From Curtobacterium pusillum (GTDB lineage: Bacteria > Actinomycetota > Actinomycetes > Actinomycetales > Microbacteriaceae), in the NCBI RefSeq assembly GCF_007680845.1, contig NZ_VEIY01000003.1:474852-538851 (forward strand): DNA of 64,000 nucleotides, given 5' to 3'. Of this stretch, positions 50,368 through 57,916 are shown piece by piece. The translations under genes were made by a program, and so were the position numbers. How positions within the stretch are numbered: the stretch's first letter is position 1; each line of letters begins with the position of its first letter. Below the pieces are notes generated by a model that did not search any database, was not told the DNA's origin, and was given only the letters and a program-made list of their open reading frames with translations.

Positions 50368-50412
50368 GCCGACCGACACCGGGACCCACGACCCGTGGAC
50401 CGGCGAGCGGAG

Positions 50413-50452
50413 ACGACGAAGGGGGCCCGCTCCGGCGGGCCCCCTTCGTCGT
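50413..50452. terminator. Bidirectional terminator between GT4 and PIG-L genes
   Basis: A perfect 18-bp stem (50413-50430 with 50435-50452) with a TCCG loop lies between convergent genes, the strongest hairpin of this kind in the window. Confidence 0.85.
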
Positions 50453-50491
50453 TCACGCGACGGTGTACTCGTTCACACGACGGTGTACTCC
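50453..50491. repeat. Tandem duplication of a PIG-L gene 3' end
   Basis: Two nearly identical 19-20-nt units (GTTCACGCGACGGTGTACTC, then the same with one change) stand head to tail. The inner copy encodes the last codons and stop of the PIG-L gene; the outer copy is beyond the stop. Confidence 0.7.
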
Positions 50492-51279
50492 CGACGCAAC
50501 CAGGCGCCCTCGGGCCGCAGCGCACAGGTCTCCTCGGTCGAGCACGTCTCGCCGTCGTAGGCGGCGTAGGCGAAGAACGCCGCCTGCTTCGCAGCGACCT
50601 GCTCGGGCGTCAGGTTGCTCGGCCGCTCCGCCACCGGGTACCCGAGGTACCCGCTGAAGCGGTGCGGTCCTGCGGAGCGACGCTGCACCTCGTCGGTGAG
50701 GTACGCCACCGTGTGGTGGTCGCTGTGGTCACCGTCCCCGTAGTCGCCGACGTGGTCGAGCGTGTGCACGATGGTCGGGGCGAACTCCTCGAAGAGTCCG
50801 GTCAGGACGGCACGGAGTTCGTCGATCGTGAAGGCCTCGGGGTGCTCAGCGCCGCGGACGGTCCGGATGCGCCGGAGCGAGCCGGTGCGGAGCCGCTGCA
50901 GGCTTCGGCGGCCGGTGCGCCAGAACCCGGAACCGTCCATGTTCCCGTCCGGCAGCTGGAGGAAGACGATGCTGATCCGTGGGTCGCCGACGAGTGTCCG
51001 CGTACGGATCGTCTTGCCTGCGACCTGCGCGACGCTCGTCGACCAGGTCGACGGCACGCCGGCGAGCAGTGCGTACGACGCCTCCAGGCCGGTCTCCCGA
51101 CGCTTCCAGTACGACGCGGACCGCCCGGCGTCTCCGGCCGTCACGACGACCGAGCGGACGGCGTGGCCGCCTTCGACGAGCTGCTGGAGTCGGGTCCCCG
51201 AGAAGAGCAGGTCGTCGTCCGCGTGGGCGACGACGGTCAGGACCCGCTCTGCGGGCCCTGACCGGGGTGCGGGTGCCAT
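50473..51279 (-). CDS. PIG-L family deacetylase
   Basis: A 268-aa LmbE/PIG-L zinc deacetylase. VVAHADDDLLFSG is the HPDD-type motif (here HADD) and GDHSDHHTVAYL the distal His pair. Members remove N-acetyl groups from GlcNAc conjugates or related amides. It is last in a minus-strand set with three genes upstream, so it probably trims an N-acetyl sugar of the same glycan or conjugate. The ATG is 5 nt after the preceding gene's stop. Confidence 0.9.
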   Translation of the reverse strand: MAPAPRSGPAERVLTVVAHADDDLLFSGTRLQQLVEGGHAVRSVVVTAGDAGRSASYWKRRETGLEASYALLAGVPSTWSTSVAQVAGKTIRTRTLVGDPRISIVFLQLPDGNMDGSGFWRTGRRSLQRLRTGSLRRIRTVRGAEHPEAFTIDELRAVLTGLFEEFAPTIVHTLDHVGDYGDGDHSDHHTVAYLTDEVQRRSAGPHRFSGYLGYPVAERPSNLTPEQVAAKQAAFFAYAAYDGETCSTEETCALRPEGAWLRREYTVV

Positions 51280-51284
51280 GGCCG

Positions 51285-52259
51285 TCAGCTCACGCCCGCC
51301 GTGGTCTTCACCGCGACCGGGGCCGGCGCCGGTGCGCGCACGACCATGGTGCCGAAGACGCGTCCGACCCCGTAGCCGACGACGGTGGAGACCGCCGAGG
51401 TCACGATGGCCAGGGCACGGAGGCCGCCCCCGCGGCCGAGGGCGCCGAGTTCGCGGAGCACCGCGCCGGGGAGGACCCGGGTGAGGTACGTCGACTCGCT
51501 GGAGAGCGAGTCGCGTGCACCGACCCGGCGGCTGAGGACCGCCTTCGAGATGCCCTCGTAGTAGCTGCGTCGGCGCAGGTACCGCATCGTGACGCGGTCC
51601 GGGGAGACCCGGTGCGAGACGTTCGAGCGCGGCTCGAAGCGGATGCGGGCGCCCGGACGGATCCGGGCGATGCGGATGCAGAGCTCGGTCTCCTCGCAGC
51701 CGAGCGGGTGGTTGCCGACCCGACCGATGCCGGAACGGAACCCGCCGGCGGCGAGGACGACGTCCCGGTGGAAGGCCATGCTCGAGCCGATGACGTTGCG
51801 GACGTCGGCTGGTGCGGTCGGCAGCCCCGTGTAGCTGCAGCCGACGATCCAGAGGAGCTCGTCCGGGTACGGCCCGGCGCCGGTCGCGGTCGGCCACGAC
51901 GGGGTCGCGCGGCCGCCGACACCGACGACGTCGGGCTCGTCGAGCGCGTCGACGAGGTGCACGAGCCAGTCCGGGTCGGCGGTCGCGTCGTCGTCGAGGA
52001 ACGCGACGACGTCCGCGTCGGCCAGGGCGACACCGGTGTTGCGGGCCCCGGACAGGCCGCGGTCCTCGGTGTTCTCGACGACCCGGAGCTCGGGCCACCG
52101 TGCCGCCGCGCGGCGGAACAGCTCGGGCTCGTGGTCGATGACGACGATCACCTCGGTCGCGTCGGGCTGCCGCTTGGCCGACTCGACCGCGTCCTGCAGG
52201 TCGCCCCAGCGCTGCTGCGTGTACGCGCAGATGACGACGGCGACCGTGGGGTGGCTCAC
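51285..52259 (-). CDS. GT2-family glycosyltransferase
   Basis: A 324-aa GT-A enzyme: VAVVICAYTQQRWGDLQDAV opens the domain, GLSGARNTGVALADADVVAF and LDDDATADPDW give the DXD motif, and LGCEETELCIRI the acceptor ED motif. One hydrophobic stretch near the C-terminus (ALAIVTSAVSTVVGYGVG) may associate it with the membrane. The GTG start overlaps the stop of the upstream GT2 gene. Confidence 0.92.
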   Translation of the reverse strand: MSHPTVAVVICAYTQQRWGDLQDAVESAKRQPDATEVIVVIDHEPELFRRAAARWPELRVVENTEDRGLSGARNTGVALADADVVAFLDDDATADPDWLVHLVDALDEPDVVGVGGRATPSWPTATGAGPYPDELLWIVGCSYTGLPTAPADVRNVIGSSMAFHRDVVLAAGGFRSGIGRVGNHPLGCEETELCIRIARIRPGARIRFEPRSNVSHRVSPDRVTMRYLRRRSYYEGISKAVLSRRVGARDSLSSESTYLTRVLPGAVLRELGALGRGGGLRALAIVTSAVSTVVGYGVGRVFGTMVVRAPAPAPVAVKTTAGVS

Positions 52260-53086
52260 GCCGCTTCCTCGTCCAGTGCCGGGACGGCCGCCGGGACGAC
52301 GAGACCCTGCACGTGGGTCGGCATGAGGCGCATGCGGGCCTTCGCCTCGCGGGCGCGGCGACGCTCGTGCATGATCGACTTCAGGACGCGGATGCCGTCG
52401 CTGACGGCGTTGAGGTTGCTGGTCCCGTGCACGCGGAGCTTCTCGTGGCTCCCCACCTCGGTGATCGCGAACTCCGCTGCGGACCAGCGGCAGGTCAGGA
52501 TCGTCTCGATCTCGAAGCCGTCGCCCCAGCGCATCGAACCGTCGGTCGGCTGCGGGAGCGTGGACGACAGCAGACCGATCGTCGGCAGCGTGTCCGCCCA
52601 GAAGGCGTTGTAGCCGTAGCAGAGGTCCGTGTACTTCGCGCCGAGCAGGAAGTTCGAGACCATGTTCAGGCCCTTGTTGCCGAGGCCGCGGATGATCGTG
52701 ATGTCGTCGCTGCCGCCGCCGTGGGCGTACCGGGTGCCCTTGGCGACGTCCGCGCCGTCGGTGAGCGCCTGGACGAAGCGCGGGATCTCCGCGGCGTCCG
52801 CGGAGCAGTCCGCGTCGAACATGACGACGACGTCGCCGGTGACGGCCTCGAAGCCGCAGGCGAGCGCGTTGCCCTTGCCCTTGCGGGTCTGCTGCACGAC
52901 CTTGATGGTCGGCATGAGCCGCTGCGCGGTCGCGATGGTGTCGTCCACCGAGTTGCCGTCGACCAGGATCACCTCGTACACGGGCGGGAGCATCGGGAGG
53001 ATGATCTCGAGGTTTCGGGCCTCGTTCCTCGCGGGGATGACGACCGAGACGCGGGGGTCTCGTGGTCGGACGGTGCTGGCGGACAT
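52256..53086 (-). CDS. GT2-family glycosyltransferase, polyprenyl-phosphate sugar synthase-like
   Basis: A 276-aa protein resembling dolichol/polyprenyl-phosphate mannose or glucose synthases. VSVVIPARNEARNLEIIL, EVILVDGNSVDDTIATAQRL, KGNALACGFEAVTGDVVVMF and DADCSAD show the GT-A fold and DXD motif; ERRRAREAKARMR ends it with a basic tail. It could make the lipid-phosphate sugar donor for the polytopic transferase at 58-60 kb. AGGAG lies 5 nt before the ATG. Confidence 0.88.
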   Translation of the reverse strand: MSASTVRPRDPRVSVVIPARNEARNLEIILPMLPPVYEVILVDGNSVDDTIATAQRLMPTIKVVQQTRKGKGNALACGFEAVTGDVVVMFDADCSADAAEIPRFVQALTDGADVAKGTRYAHGGGSDDITIIRGLGNKGLNMVSNFLLGAKYTDLCYGYNAFWADTLPTIGLLSSTLPQPTDGSMRWGDGFEIETILTCRWSAAEFAITEVGSHEKLRVHGTSNLNAVSDGIRVLKSIMHERRRAREAKARMRLMPTHVQGLVVPAAVPALDEEAA

Positions 53087-53302
53087 GGTGCTCCTGTCGG
53101 GTTCAGGGTCGCATACGGGAGTGGTCGCGGGACGGACCCGGCGCTGGGTGGGCGCCGGAACGGGGGGACACCGTTCCCTGGGCTGGCTCCAACCATCGTC
53201 CGGGCATCGGTGCTGGTCAATGCGGTCGGGCACTGGTTGCGGGGCCCCGAGCGCGGATACGGAAACCCGCAAGCCGCAGCCGGTGGGCGTGTCGGTGCGC
53301 GG

Positions 53303-53350
53303 GGCGGACGGGAGGCGCGGTGCGGGCCCGCCCCGCGCCTCCCGTCCGCC
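53303..53350. terminator. Palindromic repeat / terminator-like hairpin, GGAGGCGCGG family, copy E
   Basis: A perfect 18-bp stem (53303-53320 with 53333-53350) begins 10 nt after the stop of the NRPS-like gene. The 273-nt gap to the next GT2 gene holds no coding sequence; the remainder probably carries that gene's promoter. Confidence 0.7.
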
Positions 53351-53359
53351 CCGCGCCGG

Positions 53360-56122
53360 TCACGGACGCGGATCCTGCGTCGTGAAGGCGGACCGCAGCG
53401 CGGCGGCGAGCTCGGCGACGTGCGGCTCGCGGAGCAGCGAGCTGTGCTCGCTCTCGATCCGCACCATCGTGGTGTCGCCGCGGAGCACGTCACCCCAGCC
53501 GTCGACGTCCGGGTTGCCGTCGGCGAGCACGAACGTCGCTGGGCCGGCGTACGGCGACGGCGTGTGCCGCCTCGTCACGATGCTCGCCTGGTCGAAGAGC
53601 GCGTCGAAGTCCTTCTGGCCGCCGTAGCGGATGACGCCGGCGCCGTAGGCACGCACGCGCTTGGCGAACTCCTCGCCGACCGGGACGCCGGCCGGGAGGA
53701 TCCGCCGCGCGGCACGGTCCAGGGCACGCTTGGCCGCACGGAGCGCGGTGTTGCGGATCGGTGCCGGCTCCATCCGACCGAAGTGCAGCTGCGCCTGCTC
53801 GGCACTGCTGCGTGGCAGGTAGGTGTCCAGGATCGCGACGTGCTCGACCCGCTCGCCGCCCTCGGTGAGGAGCTTCGCGACCTCGAGCGCGACGAGGCCG
53901 CCCAGTGAGTGTCCGACCAGGAGGTACGGTCCGCGGGGCTGCACGATGCGCATCAGCTCGACGGTGCGCTTCGCGGTGCGCTGGATGCTCCAGTCCGGGA
54001 TCGCCCGTCGCTCGAGGCCGTGCTGCTGGAACGCGTACACGTCGTGCTCGGGCAGGTAGCGGGACAGCGGGAGGAACGTCAGCCCGAGTGCGCCGGCGCC
54101 GCTCAGGCAGAACACCGGCGGTCGGCCGGTCTCCCGCGCCTCGGCGACCTTCACCACGTCGGGGTGGCTCGGCAGCGACTTCGCCCCGATCCGGACGCGG
54201 CGGGCGAAGGCACGGAGCGTGGGCTGCTCGAGGAGCTCCGAGGCGCGGAGGTCGACTCCGAGCCGCGTGTGCACGATCGCGAGCATCTCCTCGGCCGAGA
54301 GCGAGTCGCCGCCGAGCGCGGTGAAGTCCTCGTCGAGGTGGACGCCGCGGAGCCCGAGCACCTCGGCCCAGATCTGCCCGACGACGAGCTCCCACTGGTC
54401 GTACTCGCCCTCGACCATCTCGACCTCGAGCGAGGGCGCACCGGGCAGCTTCGACCGGTCGACCTTGCCGCGTTCGTTGCGGGGCAGTTCGGGCATCGGG
54501 ACGATCGCCGCGGGGACCATGTACTCCGGGAGGCGGTCGCGCAGGGCGCGGCGGAGGGCGGCCGGTGCTGGTGTCCGGCGACCGGGACGCCCGACAACGT
54601 ACGCGACGAGCCGGGTCATGGCCGGCGGTTCGACGAGCGCGGTGACGACCACGTCGTGCACGTCCGGGACGGCACGGAGCGCGGCCTCGACCTCGCTCGG
54701 CTCGACGAGGTACCCGCGCACCTTCACGGCGTCGTCGTCGCGACCGAGCAGGACGAGGCAGCCGTCCTCCTCGATGCGGGCGAGGTCGCCCTGACGCCAG
54801 AGCGGGGTGCCGTCCTCGTCGACGCCGAGGTGCTCGGCCGTCTTCTCGGGCGCACCCCAGTAGCCGGCGGTCATGCCGTCGGAGACGACGACGAGCTGGC
54901 CGGTCTCGCCCACGGCGGCGGCGGTGCCGTCCTCGCGGAGGACCTTCGCGGTCTTGCCCGGCGGCGTGTACCCGGCCGGGACGACCCCGGCGGGGACGTC
55001 GTCCTCGGGGCCCACGGGGAAGTACGTGACGGCGCCCATCTCGCTCGAGCCGAACCCGTTCCACAGCACGGTGCGGGCGCCGAGGACCGGACGCGCGGCG
55101 TGCACGTCCGTGCCGGTGATCGGCTCGCCGACGGTCATCACGAAGCGGAGCGGGGCGAGTGCGGGGTGCAGGTCGCCGTCCGCACGGTCGCGCACGGTCG
55201 CGACGATCGAGCGCAGGAGGTGCGGCGTGCAGACCACCGCCGTGACCTGCTCGGCGGTCATGCCGTCGAGGAGGCGCTCGGTGCCGAGGTCACGCGCGTC
55301 GAGGAGCACCGCGGCGGCGCCGTTGAGCAGGCTGTCGAGCGTGGTGAGGATGCCTGCGGCGAAGGACAGCGGCAGGACGACACCCACCCGGTCGCCGGGG
55401 CGGTAGGCCGCGCTCGCGCTGCTCTGCTCGGCGTTCCGGAGGAGCTGCCGGTGCGTCATCGCGACGCCCTTCGGGAGGCCCGTCGAGCCGGAGGTGAAGA
55501 CGATGGCGGCAGGGTCGGCGCCGCCGGGGTGGTGCGCGGGGGCCGTGGTGTCGCCGGCCGCGGCGGCCGCGGCGGTCCCGGCGGTCGTGGCAGTCGCGGC
55601 TGTCGCGGCTGTCTCCGTTGTCTCGGCGATCAGTGCGTCGAGGTCGTGGACGCTGCCCGCGGCGCCGAGCACGGCGGCCGCGAGGTCGGTCCGGGTCCGG
55701 TCCGCGAGCACCTCGGCGATGCCCGCGAGCGTGACCACGTGCTGCAGGCGCGCTTCGGGCAGGTGGTCGTCGAGCACGACGACGGTCCGTCCCGCGGCGA
55801 CGAGCGCGAGCATCCCGACGACCGTCTCGGTGGTGTGCCCGGCCATGATGCCGACCGGGACCGACGCCCCGGTGCCCTCCGGCCCGACCCCGGCACCGGA
55901 CCGGTCGTCCGGACGGAGGAGCCCCGCCAGCCGGTGGGCGAGCGTGCGCACCGTCCGGTCCGTCTCGCGGAACGTCCGGGCGACCCCGGCTCCGGCGAGC
56001 GCCGGAGCCTCGGGCACCGCCTCGACGACACGGTTCCAGCGGTCGAGGATCGAGTGGTCGCCGGCCACCGGGATCACCGGCTCGGCCGGGCGCTGCTGCG
56101 CGGTCGGGTGTGTCGAACGCAT
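53360..56122 (-). CDS. NRPS-like protein: adenylation-carrier-thioesterase
   Basis: A 920-aa single-module synthetase without condensation domain. Residues about 25-560 are an adenylation domain: FTSGSTGLPKG at 209-219, NGFGSSEMG at 355-363, WRQGDLARIEEDGCLVLLGR, and catalytic Lys553 in NERGKVD. A peptidyl-carrier domain follows with LGGDSLSA (phosphopantetheine Ser607). Residues about 665-915 are an alpha/beta-hydrolase thioesterase: GHSLGG with Ser739, candidate acids near Asp766 and Asp868-Asp873, and His893 in ESEHSSLL. A low-complexity Thr/Ala stretch (170-190) sits before the ATP loop. AGGGGAG precedes the ATG. It lies among glycosyltransferases, so it may acylate a glycan or build a small conjugate; the substrate is unknown. 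Confidence 0.92.
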   Translation of the reverse strand: MRSTHPTAQQRPAEPVIPVAGDHSILDRWNRVVEAVPEAPALAGAGVARTFRETDRTVRTLAHRLAGLLRPDDRSGAGVGPEGTGASVPVGIMAGHTTETVVGMLALVAAGRTVVVLDDHLPEARLQHVVTLAGIAEVLADRTRTDLAAAVLGAAGSVHDLDALIAETTETAATAATATTAGTAAAAAAGDTTAPAHHPGGADPAAIVFTSGSTGLPKGVAMTHRQLLRNAEQSSASAAYRPGDRVGVVLPLSFAAGILTTLDSLLNGAAAVLLDARDLGTERLLDGMTAEQVTAVVCTPHLLRSIVATVRDRADGDLHPALAPLRFVMTVGEPITGTDVHAARPVLGARTVLWNGFGSSEMGAVTYFPVGPEDDVPAGVVPAGYTPPGKTAKVLREDGTAAAVGETGQLVVVSDGMTAGYWGAPEKTAEHLGVDEDGTPLWRQGDLARIEEDGCLVLLGRDDDAVKVRGYLVEPSEVEAALRAVPDVHDVVVTALVEPPAMTRLVAYVVGRPGRRTPAPAALRRALRDRLPEYMVPAAIVPMPELPRNERGKVDRSKLPGAPSLEVEMVEGEYDQWELVVGQIWAEVLGLRGVHLDEDFTALGGDSLSAEEMLAIVHTRLGVDLRASELLEQPTLRAFARRVRIGAKSLPSHPDVVKVAEARETGRPPVFCLSGAGALGLTFLPLSRYLPEHDVYAFQQHGLERRAIPDWSIQRTAKRTVELMRIVQPRGPYLLVGHSLGGLVALEVAKLLTEGGERVEHVAILDTYLPRSSAEQAQLHFGRMEPAPIRNTALRAAKRALDRAARRILPAGVPVGEEFAKRVRAYGAGVIRYGGQKDFDALFDQASIVTRRHTPSPYAGPATFVLADGNPDVDGWGDVLRGDTTMVRIESEHSSLLREPHVAELAAALRSAFTTQDPRP

Positions 56123-56179
56123 GGGTACTCCCCTGGTCGTGCGTGTCGGTGGTGCGCTTCCCAGGACCGTAAGCGGCGG

Positions 56180-56201
56180 AGGGCCCCCGATCGAGGGCCC
56201 T
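56180..56201. terminator. Short hairpin after GT2 gene
   Basis: AGGGCCC (56180-56186) and GGGCCCT (56195-56201) form a 7-bp stem downstream of the GT2 stop at 56272, in the 149-nt gap upstream of the NRPS-like gene. A weak candidate. Confidence 0.35.
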
Positions 56202-56271
56202 GCGGGTGCGGTGCGGTGATCCTGCGGTTTGGCGCATCCTCGCGATCTGCCGTGGATCCCCGATGACGGTG

Positions 56272-57621
56272 CTATCGAACCGCTGTGCGTTCCCGCGCGC
56301 GGACGGTGCGGCGGGAACGGGCGTAGCGCACCACGCCGCGGGCGACCGAGGCGAGTTCGATCCACCGCACCCGACCGACCTCGCGGAGGAACGCGGGGTC
56401 GTCGTGGAGCGCGTCCGCGTCCGGCCGAGGCGCGTCCGGGCCGGGCGCCTCCGAGGTCGCCGCGGTCGTCGGGTTGCCGGCCACGAGGTGCCGGACCGCC
56501 CGCGGGCCGCGCTGCAGCGCCATCCCGAGCGTGTGCGGCCGCAGCGCGATCTTCGTGAGCCACGCGCCGAGTCCCGTGCCGTACCCGCGCGCCTGGAGCC
56601 GGAGCGCTGCGAGGTCCGCGCGGTGCCGGTGCCACACGAGCGCAGCGGGCTCGACGACGAGGGCGGCGCCGGAGAGGACGACGCGGGAGAACATGTCGAT
56701 GTCCTCGCCGCCGCCGGTCACCGTGCCGACGCCGAGCGCCTCGTCGAAGCCGCCGAGCTCGAGGACGGCCTCGCGGCGCATCGCGAAGTTCGCACCGGTG
56801 CCGTAGTCCCCCACCGCGAACGGGAAGAGTGGACGGTCCGCCGGGGGCGCCGACAGCCGGTGCACGCGCGGCACGAGGTTCCGGGACCACGTCACCCGCT
56901 CGTCGAACCACCGCTGCGTCGGCGTCCGGAGCTCGCCGCTCGCGACGAGTCCGCTGACACAGACGACGTCGTCACCGCGCGAGAACCCGGAGGCGACCGC
57001 GCGGAGCCACGACCGGTCGACCACGACGTCGTCGTCGGTGAACGCGACGATCTCGTGCTGTGCCGCGCGGACACCGGCGTTGCGGGCGCTCGAGAGACCG
57101 GGAACGGGCTCCCGGACGTACCGGACACGCGGGTCCGTCGCGGCGATCGCCTCGACGAGCTCCCGGGTGGACTCGTCGGACGGCGCGTTGTCGACGATGA
57201 CGACCTCGAAGTCCGGGTGGTCGAGCGCGAGGAGCGAGTCGAGGGCGCCGCGCAGCTGGTCGGCGCGGTCGCGGGTGCACAGCACGACGCTCGTGCTCGG
57301 CAGGCGCACGGGGATCGGCGGCTGCGGCACTGCCGGCAGCGCGGAGACCGCGGCGCGGAGTGTCGCGCCGTCGACGACGTCCCCGGTCATCGGCACGTCG
57401 ACGAAGCCGAGGGGTGCCACGCCGTCGCGCACCAGGAGCCGCGCCGAACGGTGACCGTCGGCCTCGAGCAGCGTGACCGCTCCGACATCGTGCCCGGGGA
57501 CGTCCGCGAGGTCGATCGCGCCCACCCACACGGCGCCGCTCCACGTCGGGGTCTCGGCACTCGACATGGGTCGCTCGAGCACCACGCGGGACGGAAGGGA
57601 ACGCGGGAGGGTGTCGGTCAT
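56272..57621 (-). CDS. GT2-family glycosyltransferase with N-terminal extra domain, paralogue
   Basis: A 449-aa protein with the same layout as the glycosyltransferase at 45.7 kb. An N-terminal alpha/beta domain of about 110 residues is followed by GT-A with STSVVLCTRDRADQLRGALD, GLSSARNAGVRAAQHEIVAF, TDDDVVVDRSW, and GGFDEALGVG...GGGEDIDMF. The C-terminal part has ARGYGTGLGAWLTKIALRP. The ATG is chosen because the shared domain begins soon after; there is no strong ribosome site. It is first in the minus-strand half of the locus. Confidence 0.9.
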   Translation of the reverse strand: MTDTLPRSLPSRVVLERPMSSAETPTWSGAVWVGAIDLADVPGHDVGAVTLLEADGHRSARLLVRDGVAPLGFVDVPMTGDVVDGATLRAAVSALPAVPQPPIPVRLPSTSVVLCTRDRADQLRGALDSLLALDHPDFEVVIVDNAPSDESTRELVEAIAATDPRVRYVREPVPGLSSARNAGVRAAQHEIVAFTDDDVVVDRSWLRAVASGFSRGDDVVCVSGLVASGELRTPTQRWFDERVTWSRNLVPRVHRLSAPPADRPLFPFAVGDYGTGANFAMRREAVLELGGFDEALGVGTVTGGGEDIDMFSRVVLSGAALVVEPAALVWHRHRADLAALRLQARGYGTGLGAWLTKIALRPHTLGMALQRGPRAVRHLVAGNPTTAATSEAPGPDAPRPDADALHDDPAFLREVGRVRWIELASVARGVVRYARSRRTVRARERTAVR

Positions 57622-57883
57622 GGGGTGAGCCTGTCTCGTGTCGGGGACGTGCACGGTCGGGGCCGGCAGATCCACGGTCGCCGGGTGCGCGACGAGCGTC
57701 AACGAGCATCCGGATCCGTGCGGTTCCTGCCGCACGAGGGTGCTCACGCGTGCGTGAACCCGCAATGCCGCAGGCCCTCCGCACTTCCCGACGGCCGCTC
57801 TCCCGCGGCACGGTCGGCCGCGGATACCGTCGTGACATCCGCCGGGCGCTGCCTCTGTTCGGCCCGACCTGAAGGGACGCTCG

Positions 57884-57916
57884 ATGCGTCAGCCGATCGC
57901 GGTGGTCGAGCAGTGA
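57884..57916 (+). CDS. Ten-codon leader ORF coupled to the membrane-protein gene
   Basis: A GAAGGGA ribosome site lies 6 nt before an ATG that opens the 10-codon ORF MRQPIAVVEQ. Its TGA overlaps the GTG start of the next gene (GTGA). The downstream GTG has no ribosome site of its own, so translation of the large membrane protein probably depends on ribosomes finishing this leader. The peptide itself may have no function. Confidence 0.55.
   Translation: MRQPIAVVEQ

Noticed and set aside
56123..56911. A longer N-terminus for the NRPS-like protein
   Set aside because: It would run antisense-frame through the GT2 gene; the ATG at 56122 has AGGGGAG and begins the adenylation domain.
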